DNA of 64,000 nt. Origin: Mytilus edulis (Eukaryota > Mollusca > Bivalvia > Mytilida > Mytilidae). The translations under genes were made by a program, and so were the position numbers. Location: positions 43,406,589 through 43,470,588 of the forward strand of contig NC_092344.1 in NCBI RefSeq assembly GCF_963676685.1, in the 5' to 3' direction. The notes under the pieces are model-generated. The model was not told the DNA's origin, searched no databases, and saw only the letters and a program-made list of their open reading frames with translations. Positions 21,871 through 35,100 of this stretch are shown one piece after another; position 1 is the stretch's first letter; each line of letters opens with the position of its first letter.

Positions 21871-22990
21871 ATCATGTTTTTAAAATTTGTTTTTTTTTTG
21901 TTTCTCGCATCTCATTATCATATGGTCCGGATGACGGATAAGATGACCCATGAAAAGTTACTTTAATTTAAAATTGCAAAAGGTATGACCCTTCAAGTCG
22001 TCATAAGTTCTGAAAAAGGCAATTTTGACTGATTTAATCATAATATTGTAACATTGTATTATTTTATACTATTTATTAAATACATTGAATTTTCCTCACA
22101 AGCTTTTAGTATAAATTATAGTAAACGCATTTTTGTTTTTCTTACGAAACACTATATTTCGACTTTAAATAATAACGTCAAGAAATATCGGAATGAACTG
22201 TTAAACAAGAAGACAACTGTTTTATTCACAGCCACTTGGTCGATTGAAAACTTTTTTATATATTTATTTATTACTCTATATTTTGGCCCAAATATTAGTG
22301 CAAAATCATACGTATTCTTAAAGAATCACAAGCTAGACTAAGGTACAAGGTATATATTCAAAAAATAAAAAAAACAAATTTCACATTAAACGAGTTACCA
22401 TGGCACACACATAGATGAACTTGCATATTTTGTAATATTTCTTGATTTTACTATGTTTTTCATCAAATTTTAAGTATGTTTTATGTTATGAAAAGTATGT
22501 GCGTACTCCAGAAACAACTTAATATTTGTTGCGATTATGTCAATATTCATAATAAAACTTCTCTTAAATTATTTTGTTGTTTCTTGGCTGCTCTCGATGT
22601 TTCCACAATGGAAATACCGATGGAAAACTGCATAAATTATGTATTTTTCGTTTTTTTTAAATGGTACATATAATGACGTAATTGTGACGTCATCAGATAA
22701 AAATCTTTATGTATTTAATTTATAGTGCTCGACCCTATGTATTTCCAAACATTTTGTGTCAATTTAAACAGCTATCAAAAATTTGATTTTCTTTGCCCCT
22801 ACTACATTTTGGATTGGTCAAATAAAATGTATACAATGTTTTAAATAGTATTTAGCCGTTTCATGTGTTCTTTCTTTGATTTAACAATAACAGTAAGTCA
22901 ACCACTCTAAGCTTGAGTAGAACATTAGAATAGTAACACTAAACGCGTGGTTACGTTAGACAGAAGTTTCGATTTCCATTCTACTTTAAA
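21871..22990. other. Intergenic upstream of the Notch-ligand gene; no gene seen
   Basis: AT-rich sequence with short frames that show no recognisable domain. The promoter of the next gene is expected near its right end. Confidence 0.45.
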
Positions 22991-23000
22991 ACTACAGTAG

Positions 23001-23008
23001 TATAAAAA
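23001..23008 (+). promoter_or_regulatory. TATA-like box for the DSL/EGF gene
   Basis: TATAAAAA lies 83-90 nt upstream of the ATG at 23091, which would put transcription start about 23030 and leave a ~60-nt 5' UTR. It is position- and motif-based only. Confidence 0.45.
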
Positions 23009-23090
23009 CAGGAAGGACTTACACTTAATCTTTAAGAGACATTAAAGAATGTGCATGTTCTTAATTATAGAAGTCTAGGTTTTTACTGAG

Positions 23091-23135
23091 ATGGGCTTCC
23101 AATGGACGTTTTTGTGTTTGTGTTTATTTATTGGA
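23091..23135 (+). CDS. Exon 1, signal peptide, of the DSL/EGF gene
   Basis: ATG in a good context (gagATGG) encodes MGFQWTFLCLCLFIG and ends at GGA|gtgagt in phase 0. The hydrophobic 15 residues suit a secretory signal. No other downstream gene on this strand could use it. Confidence 0.65.
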
Positions 23136-26100
23136 GTGAGTAAATCAGATATTTTCATTAGAAGATTAGGATGATTTCACTGAAACTACAGAAAGATAAA
23201 AAATATACACCAAATATTACAAAGTGATTATGACATTAGAGGAAATATTGCAGTAAAAATGTCATCTGACAGATTTATATCTTCACAAAAAATGAAAAAA
23301 TCGCGTTATAAATTTCATGCATCCGAAGCGCTTTTCTGGATTTACCTTCATAAGGAACGCTCAATGCCAAATATTGAAAGCCATCGATGTTTAACGACCC
23401 ACAACGTTGAAGAGCAGGGTGTATATGGTTGATAGGGTTATATGAAGACATCTACGAAATTTGATTGAGTTTGTTTTATCTGCAAACATATTTATATTTC
23501 GAGCAAGCCAAACAATTTATGATATATGAATTTGATGAGATGCGTTTTTCTTTAAATAGAAATTATCTGATAGAACACATTTTTTTAGGAAATCGAATGC
23601 GGAGGCCAAATATGGCTAAAATTGGTCAGTTTCCAGAACAGAGAAGGTTTAGATGCTTTCGGTATTTTGTGTGACCATCATTGGGGGGTCAAAACATCGG
23701 ATTGTGATCACAAGTTTATAATATGTTTAGATAATATAGATGGGTAGGTACATGGCTTAAAACTTAGTTACTCAAAACGATGTATATAATAGACAGTTGA
23801 GTGATAATGAATTAAGAATTATCACTTTGTTGAAAGCTGAACTCGTTTAAATTCTTTGAGAAAATATTTTTGTATAAACAGTCGATTGGTGTGTGAACCA
23901 CTTTTTTTTTTTTGCTTTTCAGTTTGTCCTATTACGATTGTTCAGTTTGTCAGTAACGCTAGATTAAAAAAATAATAAATTAACCCAACAGTAATATGCT
24001 GCATTTCAAAAGTCATAGATCCATTAAGAGAAAACAAATTCGGTTCTCAAACCAAAACAACGTAACAACAGAAACACTGAACTGCTACAAAAACAAACAC
24101 CTACCTACATTGAAACGAACTATTTGATATCAACTGCAATATACCTAGATTGGTACAGGACATTTTAAGAAAAAAATAATGGACATGGTTTTATTGCTAG
24201 CCAAACCTCCCGCTTATATGCCAATGTTAAAAATACCGCTTAAATGACAACATTGCATTCCAGGAATACAGTACAAATATTCTCATGATATATACCACGA
24301 GTACAATTTGTATACATATGGAACGTTACAGCTGCCTTATGATAACAATAACCATATCATTACGGGTAAAGATATATCATGAAGTAAATGTTCTATACTA
24401 TAACGACAGTTGACTATAATACTCTGTCAATTTGCTATATCACTAAGATAAATGTATATACTATAAAGACACTTTGATACAACATGGAGCTACCTTTTCA
24501 AACTATTCTGTCATTTCACTTTGTTTTGAATATAATTGTTCATACTATGAAGACATATTGATATAACATAGAGCTACATTTTCATACTGATTTGTCATTT
24601 AACTAAACTATTCTGTGATATTGCTATGTCATAAAGATACATTTAATACTACAAAGATATCTTAATATAACATGAAGCAACTTTTTCACACTTTTTTGTC
24701 ACCACAGTATATTATAACGATAAATGTGTATACTATACAATCATCTCGATACAAAAGAGGGACGAAAGATACCAAAGGATAAGTCAAACTCATAAATCTA
24801 AAACAAACTGACAACGCCATGGCTAAAAACGAAAAAGACAAACAAACAACAGCACACACGACACAACATAGAAAACTAAAGAATAAACAACACGAACCCC
24901 ACCAAAAAACTAGGGGTGATCTCAGGTGCTCCGGAAGGGTAAGCAGATCCTGCTCCACATGCGACACCCGTCGTGTTGCTTATGTGATAACAAATCCGGT
25001 AAATAGTCTAATTCGGTAGGTCACATTCATGAAAGGGAAGGGGATTGTAGTTTTTTGCGGGCCTTAGGGAATCGCTTTCAAGATGAATGAATGTATCGAC
25101 TATAATGTTGCATTTGCTCATTTGCTCTCAGCGATGCGGAGTTGAAAAAGGTGACACATACATATTAGTACCTCCTAAAAAAAATAAACAAAAAATAAAT
25201 AACATACAAGACAAAAACAAAAAGGATGGCCTATATTCTTTTCGCCAAATTTTAATTATCATGAAAGCAACCTCTTTGTTTCAGATAGTTTACTTAAAGC
25301 ACGTGTTTGCAAATCATGTTGACAGGTACGATACAAAATGGGTAACCCGTATCCCTTACTCATTACAATTTAGCCGTATTCTTGAATATTATTATTATCT
25401 GAGAACCAGATCGGCATATGTTTAAAATGACATTATTAAAATCATAATGATCTTTTAAATTAAGTTAACAAATCAATGCTGAAAGTTGGTAATTTTTTAC
25501 TTTTCTATATAAATTTTCGATTTTATCTTGCGTTATACATAGACACCTTCGGGTCAAAGTGGGAGGGTGTATTTCAATACTCAATTCATAAAGATGACGC
25601 TGGGGTTCCGGTACCCTATCCCTTTCGCATAATTAAGATTCTACAAATGCGTATAACATTTCAAAATTTGCCCTGTGAAAGTGTGAATTTTTTTCCATTT
25701 TGGTTTGGTTTCATGATGTTTGTTGAAAAATTGACTACCAAAGAGACGAAGAGGGAACATTTGTGGACAGAAACACAGCCATGAACAAGTAGCAGGAAAA
25801 TGTGATATAATCCAGCCGCACGTCCTATAACCTAGTATCCTAGTATAAAGGAAGTCTACCTCCTACCCAACCCTGTTGAGATGACAATATGCTGAAAACA
25901 TTTATGTTTTAATATTTTATTATTTGAAGGTGTTCAAAGAAAGAAGTGTTCGTCTCTGATTTCCGTACCCAAACCGAACGGCAATCCCCGTACCAACATC
26001 AGACAGGTACGATACTATTGGGTGACTATAAAGTGCGAAAACGCCCTTCATCTTTTACAAACAACTTAATAACTATTAAATAAAATTTTGAATCATCACA

Positions 26101-29100
26101 AAAAAATATACAGATCTTTAGATTAATATAACTAAGAAGTGTGTAAAGTTGTAAATCTTTCAGCAATAATCATTAATGGTTTTTGAGATACGGTGCGACA
26201 TGTGCACCCCCCTTTTTTTTTTTTTTACAAAAAACTCATTAACTCTAAAATAAAATTTTGAATCATCACCAAAAAGTATACAGATCTTTGTATTAAAATA
26301 AAGAAGTGTGTAAAATTTTAAGCAACAATTATAAATCGTTTTTGAGATACAGCGCGACATGTGAAAAAAAAAACACACCCCTGTTTTAGTTATAAAGTCC
26401 CGTAACCAAAAGGTTTAAATCCTATTTTCACCAAAACGTATACAGATTGTTTGATTAAACAAAAGAAACAACTATGTTAAGTTTCATGGAATTGGATAAG
26501 CGGTTCTCAAGTTACGATACGACATGTGGACACCGGACAGACAGACATACATGCTGAATATGTGAATAGGTAGTAGATTATATAAAAAAAATATATGATT
26601 TGATACCAAAAATGTTCCAAATACTTGTTTTAAAAATAAAAAGCCCAGTATTTTTTTTTTCACAGCCGAAAGTGTGGTTGTTCATGGCTGTATTTCTACA
26701 AATGTTCCCTCTTCGACACTTTTGTCAATTTCTTAACACACAAGATGAAATCAAACCAAAATTGAAAAAAGTTACACTTTCGCATACGCAATTTTTTAAA
26801 TGTTATACATTTTAAAAATCTTAATTATACGAACTATATTTATTGATTTATTTTATTTTCAATAATGATACACATGCAATGTACAGTGCATCATAAGCCT
26901 ATTTTGGCTGGCTGAAAATCACTAGTATATATGAATATATTGTTTGTTATAATTCAGGTTCCACTTTAATATCAAAATCTTTCATTCATATTCGAAAACG
27001 GTAGCGTACAAGAACCCCAGAGGCAACCCCGTTCAGTCGATAAATTCATTCATCTTGAAAGTGATTACCTAAGGCCCGCAAAAGATTTCCTTCACGGCCT
27101 TTTTTTCTCCATTACAATCGATGTTACGGATGAATTTCGCGGGAAATTTTCGCCGCCATTTATTGATTTGTCTTATGGTATGATGAAACGGTCTTATGAT
27201 ACGGTGAAATGGTATTATGGTATGATGAAATGGTCTTATAGTGTAATCAAATAGTATTCTGGTATATAGATGGCACCTTGTTATATAAGGATAGCTAGCT
27301 TGATATTGAAATAGGTCTTTATAAGATAGTAATTGAAATAATAGTATGACAAAATTGTTCCATGTTGTATCGAGATGATTGTATAGTATACACATTTATT
27401 GTTATAATATACTGTGGTGACAACATTATATGAAAAAGTTGCTTCATGTTATATTGAGATACCTTTATAGTATCTTATGTATCTTCATGACATAGCGATA
27501 TCACATAATAGTTTAGTTAAATGACAAATCAGTATGAAAATGTAGCTCCATGTTATATCAAGATGTCTTCATAGTATGAAATATTATATTCATAACAAAG
27601 TGAAATGACAGAATACTATGAAAATGTAGCTCCATGTTGTATCAAAGTGTCATTATAGTATATACATTTATCTTAGTGATATAGCAAATTGACAGAGTAT
27701 TATAGTCAAATGTCGTTATAGTATATAACATTTGCTTCATGATATAACTTTACCCGTAATTATATGGTTATTCGTATCATATGTGGCGTTCCATATATAC
27801 AAGGTCTTTCGTCTACAACAGAATAACGAGTAATGCTCTAATGAAAAGAAATAAAAGTTCAAAGAAAGTTCGAGTTAAAAGAGAATCGAGGACCCCAAAA
27901 TCAGAAAGGTTTGTCAAATAAAGCTAAGACAATCTAATCCTCGGGTTTAAATTCTTATTATGTTGAAAAACATCGTGATTTTATGCTCACGACAAAGTTG
28001 TAATAATACATCTGATATAAAAGTTGTCATGAACCAATTTAACAATACAATGAAAACAAGCAAATAGAAAGTGATAATCTAAAAAAAACATAAGTATAAC
28101 CGATGTCAAATACATAGAATATACAGAAAAGTATACCAAAAAGATTTCCTCTCGTTCTACCTAAAAACTACTTACATTTGTTGTCCTGCTTTGATTACAG
28201 AATGTGGTACAAACATGCTGTGGGATTTTGTTAAGAGATTGTAGTTTTATATTTCAGACATTGTAGCTATGGCCTTTGGAGAACAGCTACTATACGAAAC
28301 GCAGCTTATTTCACATTTGGGAAAGATATTAGTCTCCCTTCAAATCCAAGGACATTCTCATTTCACAAATGGACAGTAAGGAGTATTCCATATTATCGCA
28401 ATTTAAATCAATTATGTTGATGTAATTTGTTTGTTTCAGTAATCATTGAAATGGCATGATCTCAAAAATGGCGGGAAATACCAAGTTAGAAAAAAAACGA
28501 CAAGATTCATGGCATAATAAAAAAAAAGACAATAAGATAAACAAATTAAAAGATACAAGTGTACTATAAAGAAAACTAAAGTCTAGTCAACACGAAATTC
28601 ACAGAAACTTGTGATGATTTTTACGGTGCTCCAGAAGAATAAGCAGGTTGTGCTATATGGTGCATGTCTATTTTAAAACTGTCTTCCATTGTGTGTTAAA
28701 ACGAAATATAATTTGTGTTTTTTATCAAACGATGTTGAATTTATACAATTGTAGCCGCTTTTCGTATACCCCCTTTCGACTTACTTTGACGACTTTTGAT
28801 GCAGTTGACTTCCGAAATCTGTTTGATGAAGGTTATTTCAGAAAAGTCTGCCCTATCCATTATTATATGAAGAATACTTATCATTCATACAAGAAAAAAA
28901 GAAAACAGAATTATAGCAGCATAAAGCCTTATTTTAAATATTCATAAAGAAATTTTATTGATTGAGGGATCGTTGCTTGCTCAATGACCAGTAGAAAAAA
29001 TAGACAAAATTACAACCGATACAATATATAGGTCATCCAGAATGAAGGAGAGAACATATTGGCTGTCACTGCAGATGTGTACATATTGGACAGGGTATGA

Positions 29101-32100
29101 ATTCTGCCTTGTAACAGGTAACCAGCCGACCCCTAATCTGTTTATACGTTATTGTTGGGACCCCGCAAATTTAAATACAAACCATGTGATAAAATTGAGA
29201 ATGGAAATGGGGAATGTGTCAAAGAGACAACAACCCGACCATAGAGAAACTTATTCATCAATTGAAGAAATGTATTAATAAAAGTTATTAATTTATTACT
29301 GTAGAATATTCTTTGAATATGGTATTTATTAGTACTAACAGTGATTTTGTTATTAATAAAGGAACACATTACTAAATTTGAATTGCTATACTATTTTGAA
29401 CACTGACTACATCTGTAGATCCTTATGTTTTGGCATTGCATAAGGTCATTTGTATTCTTTTATCTGAATATTTATGACGCATTTTCACTAAATATGTAGG
29501 ACGTTCGCTGATTGATAATTTAGTCTTGGAAAACATGATATAATTATTTGTTTTAATTGACTAAAAGTAGTTTTTTCAGTGCGAATATTCTTAGTTCGGT
29601 ACTTTGTTTCTTTATGTCAGCAGTTTTGTATGCTTCGTGCCAATCTAATGGATCAAGCCCTTTTAAACTATTTTTACAGTTTGTTATTTCGCTGTTCTGT
29701 TACAGACAACGTATCTTTAAAAAAAAAAAGGAGGCAGAACATGGTCTTAATAAACTTGTTTTGTAAAATTTTATCATTGTCCATACGTTGTATTTCTTTT
29801 GAGTGTGTCAAGTTTGTTACATAGCATTGATGCTTAAATTAATAATAAAGAGTTAACTAAGGAAGTAAAAATAACGATAAAATGCTTATACATGTTTTTT
29901 CATATAAAGTTCCTTTTCTTGGTCTATCAATTCGGCAAATGTATATTCGAGTAAAATTTCTATTTTTCACATTTACCCTGATCACTTTTATCTTAAAACA
30001 AATTATACAGTATGAAACTCCTGAACATTATTTTCTAATAATCATTATTTTAGGGATCTTGTAAATTAAAAATAGATGTATACGACGACGATACTTTAGA
30101 AGATGATTATATAGATTCTATGACCGGACACTACTACCTGGAGACACCATATCACAATGAAACAAATGCAATAACTAAAACTTTGAATCTTTCCAACAGA
30201 GTAAGGTAAGATACCCTAAGGGAGCTATCATTTAATTTTGGAAGAATAGTTCATCACCTTTATACCACACATTTTCCTTAAAAAAAAAGCGAAAATACAA
30301 AAAATATGTTTCATTTGACACTTCAATTCTAAACAGTTATTTTCATTTCAATTTTTAAGAATCACCAAATTGTTTTGCAAACAAACCCCAACTGGTTTAA
30401 TTTTCTGCTCTGATTATATTTAGGTTGATTCTACTACTAGTAGTTCACGAGCGTATCACCAGCTCAATAGTCAGTTCCTTAGTACTGACAAACATATTTG
30501 AACATACCATTAAAGTAGAATATCTACTCATAAGAATAGACGGCCTATGGTAGTTTTGGGACAGCTTTTTGGATTTTCAATATTTTATATGACCGTTGCA
30601 ACAATTCAATGTACAGTGATGATCAATTCTAGTGTAGACACAACGGGCCTCCCTCTATTGTTCAAAATGGTATAAGCCTGGTATTTTTTAGTTCATTTTA
30701 CTTGATTATAAAAGGAAGAAAATTAGTGTCAAAATCAGTCTGTGCAAGGGATGTATAGCCAATCAAGGTCGTTAAAAACTTCCATCGTCGTCAAAGTCAG
30801 TCCTTTATTTCATAAAGAAACATATTTGTAAAGGAAATGCAGCAATGGATATATAAATAGCTATTGACTCAATCAACACATCTTTGATCTGAGCGTCACT
30901 GATCAGTCTTATGTAGACGAAACGCGCGTCTGGCGTATTACATTGTAATCCTGGTACCTTTGATAACTCTTTACCTGAATAAAAAAATCAACGACTGTCT
31001 TTATGAATACAATTTACTAGGACACAGCTCACCCTATCAGACATTCATTTTCGATAAAGTCAAAATTCTATTTATTTATACTTAGTATATTTTACAAATC
31101 GTATTTCACACAGAACGTGTGTACAATGCTTCGAGCTGATACCGGTATTACAACAATTTTATGTCAAAACTTACCCTACAATTTAAAGGGGCACTAGCTA
31201 CGATATATATAAAAAAATAAAGTATGATTTTTTTAGATCAATCATTAATCAAATTGGAATAATGAAATAATAATTTGCTTTTAGCAATCAATTTCCTTTA
31301 ATTTTGTTGAAATAAGCGATTAAACATAATTTTTGACTGATTCACTTGCAAGTGAAAACGTCATCATCATTCTAACCGGTATTCATGTGAACTTCAAGTT
31401 AACCCCTAGCTAGAGATTGACAACGCATGCATTGTACGTGTACTGGTTATTTAAAGAAAAAGAATGTCAACAATAAAAGTGAAACTACGGTACATCATTT
31501 GATTACTAATTCGATGCACATAAAATCATTCTTATATGGTTAAAAACAATGAGAAACATCTGTTTTTAATTTATAAAATAAAATCAAACAGACCTATAAA
31601 AATGCAATTGCACGTGTTGGTTTAATCTATTCGAAATCTTTATTGTTGTTTACATCGCTTATATGGTCATCTGAGGTCAAATCGATAGTTAATTAGATGG
31701 CGTCTGGACTAAAATACACATGAAACGAACCTATATATTATTTACCCCATGCTCTGTAAACTGTTTATTTTAGACTTTTGATAGTTTGGATAAATGTTTT
31801 GCATTGTTATAAACCAAATATGAGAATTTGAGTCAAATCGGTTACAATGAATTTGACAGCTAGTGCCCCTTTAAACCAACCTTTAATCCCCCAAACAAAC
31901 TATCTAGGGACGGACGAACGCACAAACAGACGCACAAACAACCCAAAACATACATTACCATCAACTATCGTAGGCAGGACATACTCAATTTCACCCTTTT
32001 GATGAAAAATATATTTAATTATAGTGGTAGTTTAAACTACAAATTCCCTCACACAACCTAGATACTCCCCTTCAGTTATTGGTGATAGGTGCAATATAAC

Positions 32101-35100
32101 CAGAACGTTCTTATCTGTATATACCATATATTTCACCCATGAATGATCTGACTTCACATTCGAATATAAAACATATCGAGCTTTGAAACTCTAAAAAGCA
32201 GCATCGGTCAATGTGTTACAGATGTCAGTATTCATCAATGGACAAAATCACATGAAGAGGAAACCATATGAAAAAGTCGGCCTTATTTGCCGCTTAGATT
32301 CGAAAAAGAAGTGTGGTATAATCTTTTTGATTATATCCCTCAGATTTTCACAAGACTTCAGTATATGAAAATTCAAATAACAATTTAAAGAATACATGCA
32401 TTCAGTAAAGAGATAGAGAAAAGAGAATATGGTGTAAAACCGACAGGAATTCCTGGTTTAAATGACATGGAGGACGAAATTTGGCTATTTAAATTAATAT
32501 ACTGCAATTGACAGAATGGGGGAAAATGAAGTTCATGTGAATATTAAAATGGTCTGAGAGAAATTAAGTATGCATGAAATTGTTTTGTGCGTAGTGACTT
32601 CTCTGTATCTATGTTCTATAAACAAAAAGTAGGAAATAGAGTTATTTTAGATCTAGATATATGTCAAGAACTATTAATTTTCTTCCTTAAGCACTTTAAA
32701 TAAGTATTTTTATAATTTTATCAGTACTTTCCATCTGGTTTTTTTTTTTATTCAAATAGAAGATGAAATTATTATATCAAGCGTTTTTATTTTCCTACCA
32801 TCAATATTCTATGTTCGGAATTTTGAATACTGCTATATATAGTTTTCTCGAAGTGTATTTCTTTTCAATAAAATTATTTGAAATAATACAGTATATTCTT
32901 TCTTGCACATCTTCAAATGTTATCAAGGAGTAAAACCAATATTGATTTTCCCCTATTACTCTTTGTTAGATTGGCACTTTAAAAAAAAAAAGGCGCAGAA
33001 ATTTACATCAAATTAAAAAAAAAATGGTATAAGTAAAGTTTGATCCTGTCCATTGCAAAAGACAAAACTTCACAGTATATTTCATTGCATATAAGACAAT
33101 AACCATCACTGGACAATAGGCTCATCATAAATACCAAGATTGAAATTTTATTGCGACAGACGCGCGTTCGTCTTCAAAAGACGTTTTTAGTTTAAACAAT
33201 ATTTTATTCAAATAAATTGAATTGGATTGGGCAACAGGCGTAGCCTATGTAAATCCTCTCCACAAAACAAGGTACAATATATTACATTCAAACAAAGCAA
33301 CACATACACAAACATAATGACAAAACAGAATTATTTTTTCAAAAATACCTCTTAGCTGACTGGAATGATGTTTCAAATAGTTAACTCAGATCAACAGTAT
33401 GACTATGTTTAAAATGCTTCAAATGTTAACTCACAAAAATAAGGTGATAAGCTCCAGCATTGATTTAGAGGCCTCACATTAAATTAAATGGTCTCCAGTC
33501 AGCTATTTAAATAATAAATTTAAACTCATTTTAAAAACAACATGTTTGATATCATGTACTTATTTTTACTAACTTATTGCACCTGAAGAAAAACGACAAC
33601 GAGTAGTAACCATATTGATACATTAAAGAATAAAAGGCTCATCAGTGATGCTCGAATACACAAGAAAAAGACAAAAAGGCCAAATAAAGTACGAAATTAA
33701 AGAGCACTGAGGACCAAAAATTCTGAAAAATTTTGCCAAATACAGCTAAGGTAATCTTTACCTGAGATAGAAAAGCATTAGTATCTCAAAACTTCAAAGT
33801 TTTGTAAACAGCTAATTTATAATTATAACCATATCAATGATAATTCATGCCAAAAGAGAAATGCTGACAACTGGGCTGGTGGCCTCGGGGAATACAAACT
33901 CCACCAGCAGTGTCATCGACCCATTAGTTGTAAATAAACTCATCATAGATACAAGAATTGAAATGTTGTATTTGCACCAACGCACGTTTCGTATACAAAA
34001 GACTCATCTGTGAATCTCGAATAAAAAAAAAGATTAAAGGCCAAATAAAGTTGAAGAGCATTGAGCGTTTATCCATGTCAAAACAAAAGTGCTAACTATT
34101 GGACTGGTGATACCCGCGTGGAATAAAAACTCACCAGCAGTGACATAGACACAGTGGTTGTAAATAAACTCATCATAGATACCAGGATTGAAATTTTGTA
34201 TTAGCTCCCAAATATATCTGGATGTTTCGAAGCACCATTCTTTTTTTTTTATTTGGTGATTCTAGGAAGTTAACCAATCAAATGTTCACCTGGTTTCTTT
34301 TTCCTGTGAACAAACTTTAATAATTGTGCAACCTCAAGTTTCCAAGATATTAGATAGAAACACCAAATAAAAAAGAATGTTACTTTGAAGCAATATATTT
34401 ATGACTCATTGTTTGTTTTTTCTGCAAGAAAGGGTTGAGATCTCACAAACATGTTTAACCCCGCCGCATTTTTGCGCCTGTCCCAAGTCAGGAGCCTCTG
34501 GCCTTTGTTAGTCTTGTATTTTTAATTTTAGTTTCTTGTGTACAATTTGGAAATTAGTATGGCGTTCATTATCACTGAACTAGCATATATTTGTTTAGGG
34601 GCCAGTTGAAGGACGCCTCCAGTGTGCGGGAATTTCTCGCTACATTGAAGACCTGTTGGTGACCTTCTGCTGTTGTTTTTTTCTATGGTCGGGTTCTTGT
34701 CTCTTTGGCACATTCCCCATTTCCATTCTCAATTTTATTAACTCCTATTGTTTTGGTATGAAATTGAATGGTATTACACCTCGATGAAGTTGAGCATACG
34801 ATGAAAGAACAGGTGTTGTACTTAGAGATATTGAGATGTATTTATCCTGACCATAAATAAATAAAATGTATAACTAATTTAACTCCTTTTAAATCATCAA
34901 GAACACCTGTCCATCAATACATGGTTTAATTATCTGATTGGTTGTGAATGCATGCCAGCATGTTCGTGTACATGTATGCATGACAGTGTGTGTGTGTGTG
35001 TGTGTGTGTTGTTGAAGAGATTCAATAATATTCATAAGGCTATCGGTAATCATGGTTAGATGAATAAAGTTTCACATTAAATAAAATATGAGATACCCAA

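Larger units (their letters stand above)
24305..27808. repeat. ~3.5 kb imperfect inverted repeat in an early intron of the DSL/EGF gene
   Basis: 24305-25105 is the diverged reverse complement of about 27030-27808: ccatatcattacgggtaaag pairs with the end near 27750, and gcgggccttagggaatcgct with the segment near 27070. An inner pair is 25640-25786 with 26680-26815 (gaagagggaacatttgtgga, acagccatgaac). The arms carry unpaired insertions such as the family E tail at 24745-25050. The centre holds tandem repeats. No transposase is visible; it may be a foldback element or the product of opposite insertions. Confidence 0.8.

Noticed and set aside
23881-23954. Alternative second exon of the DSL/EGF gene after the strong acceptor tttgcttttcag
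   Set aside because: The only short frame to a GT ends in phase 0 (FVLLRLFSLS), which does not match exon 3, and it lacks MNNL-like residues.
29557-29824. Two overlapping small frames (69 and 81 codons) in the intron before exon 4
   Set aside because: They overlap in different frames, have no domain, and are intronic to the DSL/EGF gene.
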